Below, piece after piece: positions 1-8,297 of a stretch of DNA of 64,000 nt (its first letter is position 1; every line of letters begins with the position of its first letter). Origin of the DNA: CALMBW01 sp963779645 (GTDB lineage: Bacteria > Actinomycetota > CADDZG01 > WHSQ01); assembly GCA_963779645.1 (NCBI GenBank), contig CAVZYX010000005.1, positions 1,612,001 to 1,676,000 of the forward strand, in the 5' to 3' direction. Under the pieces are notes generated by a model. The model did not search any database. It saw nothing but the letters and a program-made list of their open reading frames with translations, and was not told where the DNA came from. The position numbers were made by a program, and so were the translations under genes.

Positions 1-1
1 C

Positions 2-49
2 GGGGAATCACTCACCACCGAGACCATCGACCTGTTGGCTCCGGGGTGA
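2..49 (+). CDS. 3' end of an upstream gene, partial
   Basis: An open frame runs in from the window edge and ends at TGA; its last residues read GESLTTETIDLLAPG. Too little is present to identify a family. It is included because the next gene lies on the same strand about 225 bases on and a strong hairpin follows, which fits the end of a transcript. It could also be a chance open frame. Confidence 0.4.
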   Translation, partial: GESLTTETIDLLAPG

Positions 50-86
50 ACGAGGGATGGCCGCATCGTCGAACTGCAAGAGAAAA

Positions 87-130
87 GGCTCCCTCCGCCG
101 GGGGGATGGGCGGGTTTGACGGAGGGAGCC
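87..130. repeat. perfect 11-bp inverted repeat with G-rich loop
   Basis: GGCTCCCTCCG at 87-97 pairs exactly with CGGAGGGAGCC at 120-130. The 22-base loop carries several G runs (100-105, 108-110, 112-114). No T run follows directly, so a classical intrinsic terminator is not proven. It sits between the end of the upstream gene and the YgjP-type protease. The rest of positions 50-275 shows nothing else convincing. Confidence 0.55.
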
Positions 131-275
131 TGAAGGATGCTGTTTTGGTTGCTGACTACATGTTTAACCAGTTGCAAGCAGTTTCTCAACCCAGACTCAG
201 CCTGATTTGGTCGACCGCGGTTGTCTCGTGGCCACAAAACCCGTGGTTCGAGGACCCCACCCTTAGGATTTCGGC

Positions 276-812
276 ATGGTTATGAACAGGTTGCCGGTCG
301 ATGCTCCGGGCACCGAGTCTGAGTTCGCTCGTATCGAGGTGCGACGGTCCCCCCGGCGACGGAAGACCATCTCGGCAGAGATCCTCGGCGACACCCTGGT
401 CATCTCGGTCCCCGAGAGGATGTCCCGGGCCGAGGAACAGGAATGGGTGGCCAAGATGGCCGTTCGGATGTCCGAGCGCCGGAGACGTGATCGGCTCAAC
501 GAGGGGCAAGAGCTTCAGCGTCGTGCCGAAGAGCTTGCGGACCGCTACCTCGACGGCATCCGTTGCCACGACATCGCCTGGGTCAACAATCACAAGTCCC
601 GGTGGGGCTCGTGCTCGCCGGAAGATGGAACGATCAGGCTGTCGGTCGTCTTGGCCGACTATCCGGCCTGGGTTCGCGATTACGTGATCGTTCACGAGCT
701 TGCACATCTGATCGTCCCGGACCACTCCCGGGCCTTCTGGAAACTGGTCGAGCGCTACCCGATGACCGAAAGGGCCCGGGGGTTCCTCATCGCCAAGGGC
801 CTCGAGGAGTAG
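276..812 (+). CDS. M48/YgjP-type metal-dependent peptidase (DUF45)
   Basis: The product (178 residues) has the YgjP/DUF45 layout. A basic beta-rich N-terminal half is followed by the SRWGSCS motif near residues 108-114 and the zinc site HELAH at 140-144, with a third histidine at 150 in DHSRAFW. Family members are small predicted zinc metallopeptidases, probably cytoplasmic, with unsettled substrates. The start at 276 has AGGA about 7 bases upstream; ATG 282 is an alternative. The gene stands alone on the plus strand, and two 49-bp repeats begin at its stop codon. Family assignment is firm; the biological role is not known. Confidence 0.9.
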   Translation: MVMNRLPVDAPGTESEFARIEVRRSPRRRKTISAEILGDTLVISVPERMSRAEEQEWVAKMAVRMSERRRRDRLNEGQELQRRAEELADRYLDGIRCHDIAWVNNHKSRWGSCSPEDGTIRLSVVLADYPAWVRDYVIVHELAHLIVPDHSRAFWKLVERYPMTERARGFLIAKGLEE

Positions 813-909
813 CTTCGCTAAGGCGCCGCCGCGAAGCGGCAAGAGGCGCCGTGCGGATCCGCTTCACTAAGGCGCCGCCGCGAAGCGGCAGGAGGCGCCG
901 TGTGGATCC
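812..909. repeat. tandem pair of a 49-bp palindromic repeat
   Basis: Two 49-base units (812-860 and 861-909) differ at only three positions. Each contains GGCGCC arms around a CGAAGCG core, followed by GTG(T/C)GGATC, so each can fold into a hairpin with a second inner stem (GCCGC-gaa-GCGGC). They fill the space between two convergent genes. A third, more diverged copy lies at 48947-48995. This is an interspersed intergenic repeat family; possible roles include transcript ends or protein binding. Confidence 0.8.
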
Positions 910-910
910 G

Positions 911-1498
911 CTAACTCTTTCGCAAGTAGCGCCAGAAGACGAGATCGTTCCGCCCCGAGCGCTCGAGCATGCCAATGGCCATCGCGGCGCGCACCCCTCG
1001 GGCAGCGATGATCACGATGCGCTCGGATCCGGGAAGCTCCTCGACGCGGCCCCCCAGTGTCTCTAGCGGGATGAACGTCGCCTCGGCTGGGAGTGGCGAT
1101 CCGGGATCTCCTACCGATAGAAGGCTTCCTTCGGGCGGCTTGGAACCTTCGGATCGCTCGGTGGAGGCCGGGCTCCCATGGCGATTCCCCCAGGTCGAGA
1201 CGCCACCGGCGACGTACCCATTGACGGTAAAGCCTTTGCCTCTCAAGCCTGCGGCAACTTCAACCGGGTCGCAGGTGTCGTCGCCGAGCAGAACGAGACC
1301 GACGTCCAAGCCGATGCAGTCGCGTGCGCGCGACGGTAGCCCCGGCCCCCACTCGTACTGCAAGCAGATCGAGCCGGGCACGTGAACGTCGAGGTAGTCA
1401 TCGACCTTGCGGAGGTCGATGTAAGCACCCCCAGCCTGGACGAGACCATCAGCGTGGTCGAGATCGAGTTCCTTGAGAGTGGTTGTCGTGATGAACAT
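911..1498 (-). CDS. double rhodanese-like protein lacking catalytic cysteines
   Basis: The 195-residue protein has two rhodanese-like halves. The first begins with the typical GGAYIDLRKVDDYLDVHVPGS pattern (compare IDVR...E....HIPGA). The second contains IIAARGVRAAMAIGML, which matches the active-site loop of a rhodanese except that the usual cysteine is alanine. The first half also lacks the loop cysteine. Similar tandem domains form the C-terminus of some MBL-fold persulfide dioxygenases, so it may be a detached binding module. Sulfurtransferase activity is unlikely. It is transcribed divergently from fxsA, 26 bases away. Confidence 0.75.
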   Translation of the reverse strand: MFITTTTLKELDLDHADGLVQAGGAYIDLRKVDDYLDVHVPGSICLQYEWGPGLPSRARDCIGLDVGLVLLGDDTCDPVEVAAGLRGKGFTVNGYVAGGVSTWGNRHGSPASTERSEGSKPPEGSLLSVGDPGSPLPAEATFIPLETLGGRVEELPGSERIVIIAARGVRAAMAIGMLERSGRNDLVFWRYLRKS

Positions 1499-1524
1499 CT
1501 CCGGAGCTTAGCCATACTTGACCT

Positions 1525-2043
1525 ATGGGAGTTCTCTTAGTCATCGTCTTGTTGGGGGTACCGCTTGTGGAGCTGTACGTCATCCTGCAGGTGGCGGACG
1601 GTATCGGTGTTCTGAACACCTTGGCTCTGCTGATCCTGGTGTCTGTGGCGGGGGCCGCGTTGCTCAAACGCGAGGGGATGGCGACCTGGCGACGTCTCCA
1701 CGAACAGATCCAAGCCGGCAAGGTTCCGACCAAGGAAGTGACAGACGGCGCGCTGATCCTGTTCGGGGGAGCTTTACTCCTGACCCCGGGATTCCTGACG
1801 GACATCGTTGGACTGTTGTTCTTGTTCCCCCCAACGCGCGCTGCCCTCAAAGGCGTTTTCCGCAAGAGCTTCGGTTCGTGGGCGGTGAAGCGACACCCGG
1901 CCGGATATGCCGGTTACAAGGTCTACGACGCGTCCGTCACGCGATCGAAACGGAATGCAACGACTAACCCGCCCCTGGCGGAGTCCGCGACATATCAAGA
2001 TCCTTTGGAAGCTGACGCGGGCGATTCTCCGGATAGGGCATGA
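1525..2043 (+). CDS. fxsA: FxsA family inner-membrane protein
   Basis: The product (172 residues) opens with a hydrophobic segment containing the family pattern PLVELYVILQVADGIG, then a second segment (LNTLALLILVSVAGAALLKREG). A third hydrophobic stretch includes LLLTPGFLTDIVGLLFL, the most conserved FxsA block. It is a small multi-spanning membrane protein. The E. coli member is known for suppressing phage T7 exclusion by F plasmids when overproduced; its normal role is unclear. The hydrophilic tail overlaps the end of a convergent gene by 80 bases. Confidence 0.9.
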   Translation: MGVLLVIVLLGVPLVELYVILQVADGIGVLNTLALLILVSVAGAALLKREGMATWRRLHEQIQAGKVPTKEVTDGALILFGGALLLTPGFLTDIVGLLFLFPPTRAALKGVFRKSFGSWAVKRHPAGYAGYKVYDASVTRSKRNATTNPPLAESATYQDPLEADAGDSPDRA

Positions 2044-2383
2044 CGGGACCAACTTCACCTTGCTCCGGATACGCAGCTTTCTCGTAGTGCTCGGCGCCCG
2101 GTTGGTACTTCCCGATCCTCACCCGTAGTTCCTCGGGGTACTCGCCGGTATGCACCGGCACATCCAACGTCGCGGCTACAGAGCCTGCTTCCTCCATCGA
2201 GTGATAGACCCACCGCTCCCATCGTCCGCGTTGATCGACGAGCACGAGCATGGCGTCATTGAGACCGATCCGGATCACTACTGCGTCGGAGCCATCGCGG
2301 CCGAGCTTGTCGATGAAGTCCTCGGGCCCGCGGATCTTCTCGATGCCTTCACTGCGTCCTTCGAACGGCCATGCTCGACTCAT
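1964..2383 (-). CDS. hypothetical protein, 139 residues
   Basis: I do not recognise this family. The protein is soluble and fairly charged, with no signal peptide or membrane segment, and has a proline-rich C-terminal tail (PYPENRPRQLPKDLD). Coding is supported by a good ribosome site (GGGAG about 5 bases before ATG 2383) and by its place just downstream of the SDR gene on the same strand, 30 bases apart, suggesting co-transcription. Its last 80 bases overlap the 3' end of fxsA on the other strand. Confidence 0.7.
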   Translation of the reverse strand: MSRAWPFEGRSEGIEKIRGPEDFIDKLGRDGSDAVVIRIGLNDAMLVLVDQRGRWERWVYHSMEEAGSVAATLDVPVHTGEYPEELRVRIGKYQPGAEHYEKAAYPEQGEVGPVMPYPENRPRQLPKDLDMSRTPPGAG

Positions 2384-2413
2384 CGGGCTCCCTTTATCTC
2401 TCGGACGACGACT

Positions 2414-3205
2414 TTAGATCACCAAGCCGCCGTCTACACATAGAACCTGACCGGTGATGTAGTTCGATTCCTCCGAAGAAAGGAAAACGAAGGCCGGCGC
2501 GATCTCGGTTTCGGGGTCGCCGTACCGACCGAGCGCGAATCGCGCCATCCGTTTTGCTGCTTGCTCGGGGTCTTCCAACAGTGGTTCCGTCATCGCTGTC
2601 AGAGCGGTCGGCGATACCGCGTTCACGTTGATGTTGAGGCTGCCGAGCTCCTTGGCCCAGGTCTTAGTCAGACCGACGATCCCCATCTTGGCGGCCGAGT
2701 AGTTGCTCTGGCCGACAGACCCGATCAATCCAGAAGGGGAGGTGACGTTCACGATCTTGCGATGCTTTGGAGGTGTCTCGGCCTTCGCCTTCGGACGCCA
2801 GTACTTCACCACCTCGCGTCCGCACGCCCACGTTCCTTTCAGATGAACCTGGATAACGAGATCGAAATCTTCCTCTGACATCGTGTGAAGCATCTTGTCC
2901 CGCAGGATCCCTGCGTTGTTGACCAGCACATCGACATCTCCGAGAGCATCGAGGGCCGTAGCAAGAAGGGATTCGGCCGCCTCGACCGTTCCGACAGCCG
3001 AGGTGTTCGTCGCAGCCTTGACCCCAAGGGCCTCTGCTTCTTTGGCGACTTCAGCAGCTGCGGAGGGGTCGACGTCGTTGATAACGACATTTGCTCCCTG
3101 CTCGGCGAAGGCGAGTGCTACAGCTCGGCCGATGCCACGTCCTGCTCCCGTAACGATGCAGTTCTTTCCTGCCAGTCTCTCTCCCATGCCGGGCATCATA
3201 GGCAA
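2414..3205 (-). CDS. SDR family oxidoreductase (FabG-like)
   Basis: A classical short-chain dehydrogenase: cofactor motif TGAGRGIG near the N-terminus, NNAG after beta-4, and the catalytic Tyr-Lys in YSAAK preceded by a serine in VTSPSG. The ending (ITGQVLCVDGG) is typical of 3-oxoacyl-reductase-like members. It probably reduces a 3-oxoacyl thioester or a related hydroxyacyl substrate with NAD(P)H in the cytoplasm; the specificity cannot be read from sequence. The start is uncertain: TTG 3205, ATG 3199/3196 and ATG 3186 are all in frame, with no clear ribosome site. It is divergent from greA. Confidence 0.88.
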   Translation of the reverse strand: MPMMPGMGERLAGKNCIVTGAGRGIGRAVALAFAEQGANVVINDVDPSAAAEVAKEAEALGVKAATNTSAVGTVEAAESLLATALDALGDVDVLVNNAGILRDKMLHTMSEEDFDLVIQVHLKGTWACGREVVKYWRPKAKAETPPKHRKIVNVTSPSGLIGSVGQSNYSAAKMGIVGLTKTWAKELGSLNINVNAVSPTALTAMTEPLLEDPEQAAKRMARFALGRYGDPETEIAPAFVFLSSEESNYITGQVLCVDGGLVI

Positions 3206-3231
3206 CCATCTACCGCAAGTAACATCGGTCC

Positions 3232-3702
3232 ATGACCGACGAGAAGATCAAGCTGACGCAAACTGCCTACGACACTCTGAAAGAGCAGCTCGAAGAGCGC
3301 GAAGGGCCCACTAGGGAGCGCATCGTGAAGGACATAGCAACTGCGCGCGCTCATGGGGATCTCAGCGAGAACGCGGAGTATCACGCGGCTCGCGAGGAGC
3401 AGGCGCACAACGAGGGAAAGATCAAAGAGATCCGTTACAAGTTGGAGAACTCCGAGATCGTCGAGACCTTCGACGACGGCATCGTTCAGGTAGGCATGCT
3501 CGTCGTGGTTCAGCACGATGGCGATGACGAATCCGAGACGTACTATGTAGGCAGCCGCGAAGAGAAAAGTGAGTACGACGTGCTGACACCCGATTCCCCG
3601 ATCGGCAAAGCGCTGCTCGGTAAAGCTTCAGGTGAAACCGTCACGGCATCCGTCCCCGCCGGCGAGATCAAGATCGCGATACTCGACGTCAAGGCTCCCT
3701 GA
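3232..3702 (+). CDS. greA: transcription elongation factor GreA
   Basis: At 156 residues this is standard GreA length. The N-terminal coiled coil carries the ARAHGDLSENAEYHAAREEQ signature, whose acidic tip (D and E) enters the RNA polymerase secondary channel to stimulate cleavage of backtracked RNA. The C-terminal FKBP-like domain includes SPIGKALLGK. The gene is monocistronic, divergent from the SDR gene, and its stop overlaps the convergent amidohydrolase by 14 bases. Confidence 0.96.
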   Translation: MTDEKIKLTQTAYDTLKEQLEEREGPTRERIVKDIATARAHGDLSENAEYHAAREEQAHNEGKIKEIRYKLENSEIVETFDDGIVQVGMLVVVQHDGDDESETYYVGSREEKSEYDVLTPDSPIGKALLGKASGETVTASVPAGEIKIAILDVKAP

Positions 3703-4753
3703 CCACTTCTCCTTCGTGCACTACTAACCGCACATCCAAGAGTTGCTGAGGGTCGCGCAGCGGGTCGCCTGCGACCGCGACCAGATCGGCGTTCATCCCC
3801 TCAGCGATCACGCCGGTTGTTTGCAGTCCTAACCACCGTGCAGCGTCAACCGTGGCGGCAGCGATGATGCCGGCCCCATCCATGCCGGACTCGGTCATGG
3901 CATCGATCTCAAAAGGATCGATGCCGGGTCGAGGACCTTCATTGCCGAGGTCCGTTCCGTAGATGACCTCTCCTCCGGCAGCCATGAATCTGGCGAGGTT
4001 CTCGATGGCGGTCACACGATCTTCCCCGAACCGAACAGACAATGTGGGAACGACGGCCATCCCTTGGAAGACCATGCGCTCGATCGTTCCTTGCGGCAGA
4101 CGTTCGTTACTCATCAACATGTGAGCCAGTTCGTCCATGCCGGCGTCGAGCGCCTTGTTGAGTTCCTCTAGTCCGTATACGTGCCCGGTGACTTTCGATT
4201 GGAGTCCGTGCGCTTCCTCCACGATCGCTGTGAGAGTCGCGAGATCGAGGGTCGGTCCGACCTGAGCATTGAGAGCAACCTTGATGACCGACGCACCTCG
4301 AGCTGCGACTTCTTGCACTGCGGTTCGTGCGCCGCGTGGGCCATCTACTACGAGAGCGGTTCCGGGAGGAGCCCAGGTAGCGCGTGTCGGGTAACCACCT
4401 GCGACGGTGAGCATGGGGCCGGCCGCGAGGATCGTGGGACTCACTCTCGGCGACGCCTTCGCCTCTTCAACCTGAGGAAAGATCACATCCGGCGGCCACG
4501 CCAGGTCGCGGACGGTCGTCACTCCTCCCCACAACACCTCTGCAGGGTTCGCGAAGCCGATGTGAACGTGAGTGTCGATGAAGCCGGGGAGCAGTGTCAT
4601 CCCGGACAGGTCGAAGCTGGGCAGATCATCCGGATCGTTCCCGATGGCGGCTATGCGACCGTTCCGAACCGTGACCGTGGTCTCGGTCGCCTCGAGTTCC
4701 GCCCCCACAAGGACCTGCGCACCCGTGAGACCGAAGGCACTTTCTGAAGACAT
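3689..4753 (-). CDS. amidohydrolase family protein
   Basis: The 354-residue product begins with the small beta domain common to metal-dependent amidohydrolases, then GFIDTHVHIG with the first metal histidines (62 and 64). A lysine in GASVIKVALN, a histidine in TGHVYG, and an aspartate in YGTDLG complete the likely metal site. The C-terminal GMNADLVAVAGDPL is the usual closing motif of imidazolonepropionase-like members. It is likely a cytoplasmic hydrolase of a cyclic amide or peptide-like substrate; the exact substrate is unknown. Single gene, divergent from the GMC oxidase gene with only 12 bases between. Confidence 0.85.
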   Translation of the reverse strand: MSSESAFGLTGAQVLVGAELEATETTVTVRNGRIAAIGNDPDDLPSFDLSGMTLLPGFIDTHVHIGFANPAEVLWGGVTTVRDLAWPPDVIFPQVEEAKASPRVSPTILAAGPMLTVAGGYPTRATWAPPGTALVVDGPRGARTAVQEVAARGASVIKVALNAQVGPTLDLATLTAIVEEAHGLQSKVTGHVYGLEELNKALDAGMDELAHMLMSNERLPQGTIERMVFQGMAVVPTLSVRFGEDRVTAIENLARFMAAGGEVIYGTDLGNEGPRPGIDPFEIDAMTESGMDGAGIIAAATVDAARWLGLQTTGVIAEGMNADLVAVAGDPLRDPQQLLDVRLVVHEGEVVREP

Positions 4754-4765
4754 TGTCGAAGGTTA

Positions 4766-6697
4766 GTGTCTGTGCGTATGGCGAAGGTTGCCCCCAGGGA
4801 AGTCAGAGGTGTTGTGGCGGCCTTGGCGCGTGGGGCCCTAGGAGCCGGTTACGTCTCCGAAGTGCCGGATAGGTTCCTCGAAGCCCTGGGGCACCTGCCT
4901 TCGGAAGCCGACCGGACGAAGTTGCTCAAAGCCCTGAAAGCGATGGATACCCGTTTAGGTGCTCTCGCCCTGACGGGCAAGCCGGTACCCGTCTCGTGGC
5001 TGTCGCCGCGCCAGGCCGAAGCCCTTCTACAGAAGTGGCGCGGCTCCCGTATCGCTGCGCAACGTCAACTTTTCCTCTTGATCGTTGTGAAATCACTTGC
5101 TGCGATCTACGGACACGAACGCAAGGAATGGGATCGCATCGGGTACCAGGGACCGATGGGTCCGCCTCCGACCGACATCCCGCGAGGACTCAGTCCTTTG
5201 CCGATCGAACGTGACGAAGTCATCAACTGCGATGTCGCGATCGTGGGGTCGGGGCCGGGCGGTGGATGCACCGCGGCTGTCCTCGCGCAAGCCGGCCTCG
5301 ATGTGGTCGTCATCGAGAAGGGCAGTTACTACTCGGAGCAAGACTTCACACACCTAGAACCAGAAGGTGCTCGTCTCTATCTCTACGAACAGAACCTCGC
5401 AACCTCGGACCTAGGCGTGCAGATCATCGCCGGTTCGGTTGTTGGCGGAGGGTCCCTCGTCAATTACACGACCTCATTCAAGACACCTCCTAATGTTCTC
5501 AAGGAGTGGTCGGAGGTCTCTGGGATCGAAGCGTTCGCGTCGGGGGAGATCGAGGATCACCTGGACATCGTCGCGAAACGCAACAATGTCAATAAGGACT
5601 CGAGTGCAGTTAGCAAGCGCGACGCGATCATGGAAGAGGGCCTGAAGAAACTCGGATGGCATGTCGACGCCATGCCTCGTGGCGTGAAGGGTTGCCCGCA
5701 GGACGAACAGTGTGGCTTCTGCGGGTACGGGTGCCGCCCGGGCGCGAAGCAATCGAGCATGAAGACGTGGCTACAAGATGCTTCCGACGCCGGCGCACGC
5801 ATCATCACGGACACGGACGTTAGGAAGGTGCGGATCACCGATGGCCGTGCAACGGGTATCGAAGGGACGAGCAACAGTCACCGGGTGGTCGTGAACGCGA
5901 GCAAAGCGGTCGTCGTTTCGGGCGGTTCCATCGAGAGCCCAGCATTGCTTCTTCGCTCCGGCCTGAAGGGGCGTGTCGGCCGTGATCTGCGACTCCATCC
6001 CTCGACCGCTGCGTGGGGACTTTTCGAAGAAGACGTTCGTATGTGGGAAGGCGTCCAGCAATCCCGTTACTCGGATGAGTTCCGCATGACTGACGGCGGT
6101 TACGGACCGATCATGGAGACGGTTCCCGTCCATCCGGGGACCGGGGCGGCCGCTGTCCCTTGGGTATCTGCTGCCGACCACCGGATACGCATGGAGCGTT
6201 TCAAGAAACTCGGGTTCGTCGCTCCTCTTCTTCGGGACAGCGGATCGGGGCGCGTCACGATCGGGCGCGATGGCGCACCGAAGGTGGGATACAAACTCAA
6301 CTCCCCAGATCAGCAGCGCACCATCGATGCCGTGATCAACTCCGCGAAGGTTCTCGAGGCGGCAGGTGCACTAGAGATCTATACGTTGCATCGAGACCCG
6401 ATCGGCTATGCGCCTGGTTCTCCATCCGCTCATGAACGCTGGGTCGAGGAGGTTAGGCAGCGTGGCTTCGGGAGGGGGCAGACGACCCTGTTCTCGTTCC
6501 ATCAGATGGGTTCTTGCCGGATGGGTGTGGATCCCTCGAGCTCAACCGTGTCCCCTGAATGCGAAACGCACGAAGTAAAGAACCTGTTCGTGATCGACTC
6601 TTCGAATTTCCCCACGGCATCCGGTGTTAACCCGATGCTTTCCATCTACGGCATCGCTCACTTCGCAGCCTCGAAGCTCGCAGCGCGTCTCGCCTGA
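4766..6697 (+). CDS. GMC family oxidoreductase, long-chain alcohol oxidase-like
   Basis: A 643-residue flavoprotein. After an N-terminal extension of about 150 residues comes the FAD-binding GSGPGGG (161-167) and VVVIEKGSYY, then GSVVGGGSLVNYTTS of the GMC signature. Near the middle lies a cysteine cluster (CPQDEQCGFCGYGC) seen in long-chain fatty alcohol oxidases. The C-terminal block has FHQMGSCRMG (active-site His) and GVNPMLSIYG (active-site Asn). It probably oxidises a primary or sterol-like alcohol using FAD. GTG 4766 is taken as start; GTG 4772 and ATG 4778 are possible. A gene of unknown function follows closely. Confidence 0.85.
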   Translation: MSVRMAKVAPREVRGVVAALARGALGAGYVSEVPDRFLEALGHLPSEADRTKLLKALKAMDTRLGALALTGKPVPVSWLSPRQAEALLQKWRGSRIAAQRQLFLLIVVKSLAAIYGHERKEWDRIGYQGPMGPPPTDIPRGLSPLPIERDEVINCDVAIVGSGPGGGCTAAVLAQAGLDVVVIEKGSYYSEQDFTHLEPEGARLYLYEQNLATSDLGVQIIAGSVVGGGSLVNYTTSFKTPPNVLKEWSEVSGIEAFASGEIEDHLDIVAKRNNVNKDSSAVSKRDAIMEEGLKKLGWHVDAMPRGVKGCPQDEQCGFCGYGCRPGAKQSSMKTWLQDASDAGARIITDTDVRKVRITDGRATGIEGTSNSHRVVVNASKAVVVSGGSIESPALLLRSGLKGRVGRDLRLHPSTAAWGLFEEDVRMWEGVQQSRYSDEFRMTDGGYGPIMETVPVHPGTGAAAVPWVSAADHRIRMERFKKLGFVAPLLRDSGSGRVTIGRDGAPKVGYKLNSPDQQRTIDAVINSAKVLEAAGALEIYTLHRDPIGYAPGSPSAHERWVEEVRQRGFGRGQTTLFSFHQMGSCRMGVDPSSSTVSPECETHEVKNLFVIDSSNFPTASGVNPMLSIYGIAHFAASKLAARLA

Positions 6698-6705
6698 TAG
6701 GCAAG

Positions 6706-7713
6706 ATGTCAGAACACGTCGGAGATCTGATCGAAGCAGGAGACATGAACGGCCTCCTTCGCGTGGTCGATTCGTATTGTGCGGAACGGAACTGGGACGG
6801 CCTGCTTGATGTCGCCGACATGTGTGAAGAGGCGGTCGATCGCGGCAAGCAGCTGTGGCCGATCGCTGCCCACATCGACTACCGGCTGGCGCTAGAAGCT
6901 CCTGCCGACTACGCCGCCGAAGTCCTGTCGTCGGATCTCGGACGTTTCACACTCGGCCCTCTTACAGAAGTTGCTGCTTCAACCCACACCTGGACCGAGC
7001 TTGCACCTCACATCACCGAACCGCACATCGCCGCATTCGTCGCGCAGGAGCGCGTACTTCGCGGTGAGGATCTGACGGACGACATCCGCGCCAATCCCGA
7101 AGTGCTTGAACTTCCGCTGAGATTGTTGGAGTTCGAACCGACATACGCACTAGCTACCTATCGGTCGAACCTTGTTGAGGTCGCCGAACCGTGGGAACCG
7201 CGCTCTCCTTTGAAAGAGATGGCCCGAACCCAGAAAGCAGTCGAACTCGACGAGGCCGACCTTGAAGCCGTCCTGCTGGACCTGGTCACACCCTGGACGA
7301 CCGAATCGAATGGAGCGGCGCGCGCCGTGATCGTCGATGGCGACGCGCTCGGAGCAATCTCCGTTCTCACCTACGACTCGGCGAGAGTAGGTCTGCTAGA
7401 GCCAACCGAAGCGCTTCAACGGATGGCCTGGGCCGCCGCTTCTGGCGGAGCTCATGGTCGTCGTAGGGGGGCCGCACGTGGTCGCTCGCTTGCATGGCAT
7501 GCGGCGACGGCACTCAGCGACCTGGATTGGCCCCCAGATCCGAGAGAGTTGGCGGGTACGCTGAAAGAGTTGAACTGGTATCGCTGGGATGAAGGCGGAG
7601 CGGAGGAAGGGTGGGTCCTCCGATTGGCAGTCGAGGACCTGGAGCAAGGATGGGCGGCAGCGATCGCGGCTACAGACATCCTTGAAGACGAAGACGAGGA
7701 GGAGGACCAGTGA
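6706..7713 (+). CDS. hypothetical protein, possibly helical-repeat
   Basis: Unrecognised 335-residue protein, soluble, mostly helical by composition, with an acidic C-terminus (EDEDEEEDQ). An Ala/Gly/Arg-rich stretch (AAASGGAHGRRRGAARGR) precedes a conserved-looking block (WHAATALSDLDWPPDP). No catalytic motif is apparent. The start lies 8 bases after the GMC oxidase stop, and its stop overlaps the start of the histidine-kinase-like gene by 4 bases. It is therefore very probably translated together with that gene, and the two may act together. Confidence 0.8.
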   Translation: MSEHVGDLIEAGDMNGLLRVVDSYCAERNWDGLLDVADMCEEAVDRGKQLWPIAAHIDYRLALEAPADYAAEVLSSDLGRFTLGPLTEVAASTHTWTELAPHITEPHIAAFVAQERVLRGEDLTDDIRANPEVLELPLRLLEFEPTYALATYRSNLVEVAEPWEPRSPLKEMARTQKAVELDEADLEAVLLDLVTPWTTESNGAARAVIVDGDALGAISVLTYDSARVGLLEPTEALQRMAWAAASGGAHGRRRGAARGRSLAWHAATALSDLDWPPDPRELAGTLKELNWYRWDEGGAEEGWVLRLAVEDLEQGWAAAIAATDILEDEDEEEDQ

Positions 7714-8297
7714 GCGATGATGCGCTAGTCGCCAACATCCTTCACGACCTCGCAGGCATGATGACGAGCGTCCAGGGACTCGCTGAGATCGTCGAGCACG
7801 ATAGAGACCACCCCGAGATCGACGAACTAGTGAAGATGCTTTCGTCGGAGGCCGATCGAGCTGCGCAGGCCGTCAAGGACCTGCAGCTGATCAGAGCGAT
7901 CGATGCCGGCGCCCCGGTCGAAGCCCTCGACACCGTGACGGTGAGCGAGTTGTTCCTCGCCGTCCGGGAGTCCCTGTCGGAGGATCTTCGCCATGGGTTC
8001 ACGCCTCCGCCTCCCGGACTTCCCGACGTCTATGTGGACAAGGATCTGGTCGCAGATCTGATCGCTCGTTGTTACGAAGCGGCTTCAGAGACGAACCCGG
8101 CCGAGAATCATCAGGTTCGCGCCATGGCCGTCGACGGCAAGGTGGAGGTGCTCATCGACTTCGGGCCAGCGGATGATCTGAACGAGGTTCTTGAAGCGCG
8201 CGAATCGGGGCGAAAAGGTATGAGAGCTCTCGCCATCGCCCACCGGTTGCTCCCGCGCTGGAACGGTCAGCTGGAGCCCGCGCGCCACCGACGATGA
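7710..8297 (+). CDS. histidine kinase/ChpT-like phosphotransferase, apparent C-terminal frameshift
   Basis: The 195-residue frame starts with an H-box-like helix (ILHDLAGMMTSVQGLAEIV), resembling the dimerisation/phosphoacceptor helix of sensor kinases, followed by a second helix. A C-terminal half resembles an ATPase fold but has no visible N, G1 or G2 box. This is the pattern of ChpT-like phosphotransferases. The frame ends abruptly (EPARHRR). One base later, another frame continues as ATDDEVRIAFKLDLAKV to a stop at 8335-8337, which looks like the missing last strand of the domain. The true gene therefore likely runs to 8337, with one extra base near 8277-8279. Phosphotransfer is inferred, not shown. 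Confidence 0.7.
   Translation: MSDDALVANILHDLAGMMTSVQGLAEIVEHDRDHPEIDELVKMLSSEADRAAQAVKDLQLIRAIDAGAPVEALDTVTVSELFLAVRESLSEDLRHGFTPPPPGLPDVYVDKDLVADLIARCYEAASETNPAENHQVRAMAVDGKVEVLIDFGPADDLNEVLEARESGRKGMRALAIAHRLLPRWNGQLEPARHRR

Noticed and set aside
46..285. A 79-codon open frame over the left-edge hairpin
   Set aside because: It spans a strong hairpin, lacks a ribosome site and overlaps the protease start; likely chance.
812..909. CRISPR-like array
   Set aside because: The units are directly adjacent with no spacers and only two tandem copies; a palindromic repeat is the better reading.
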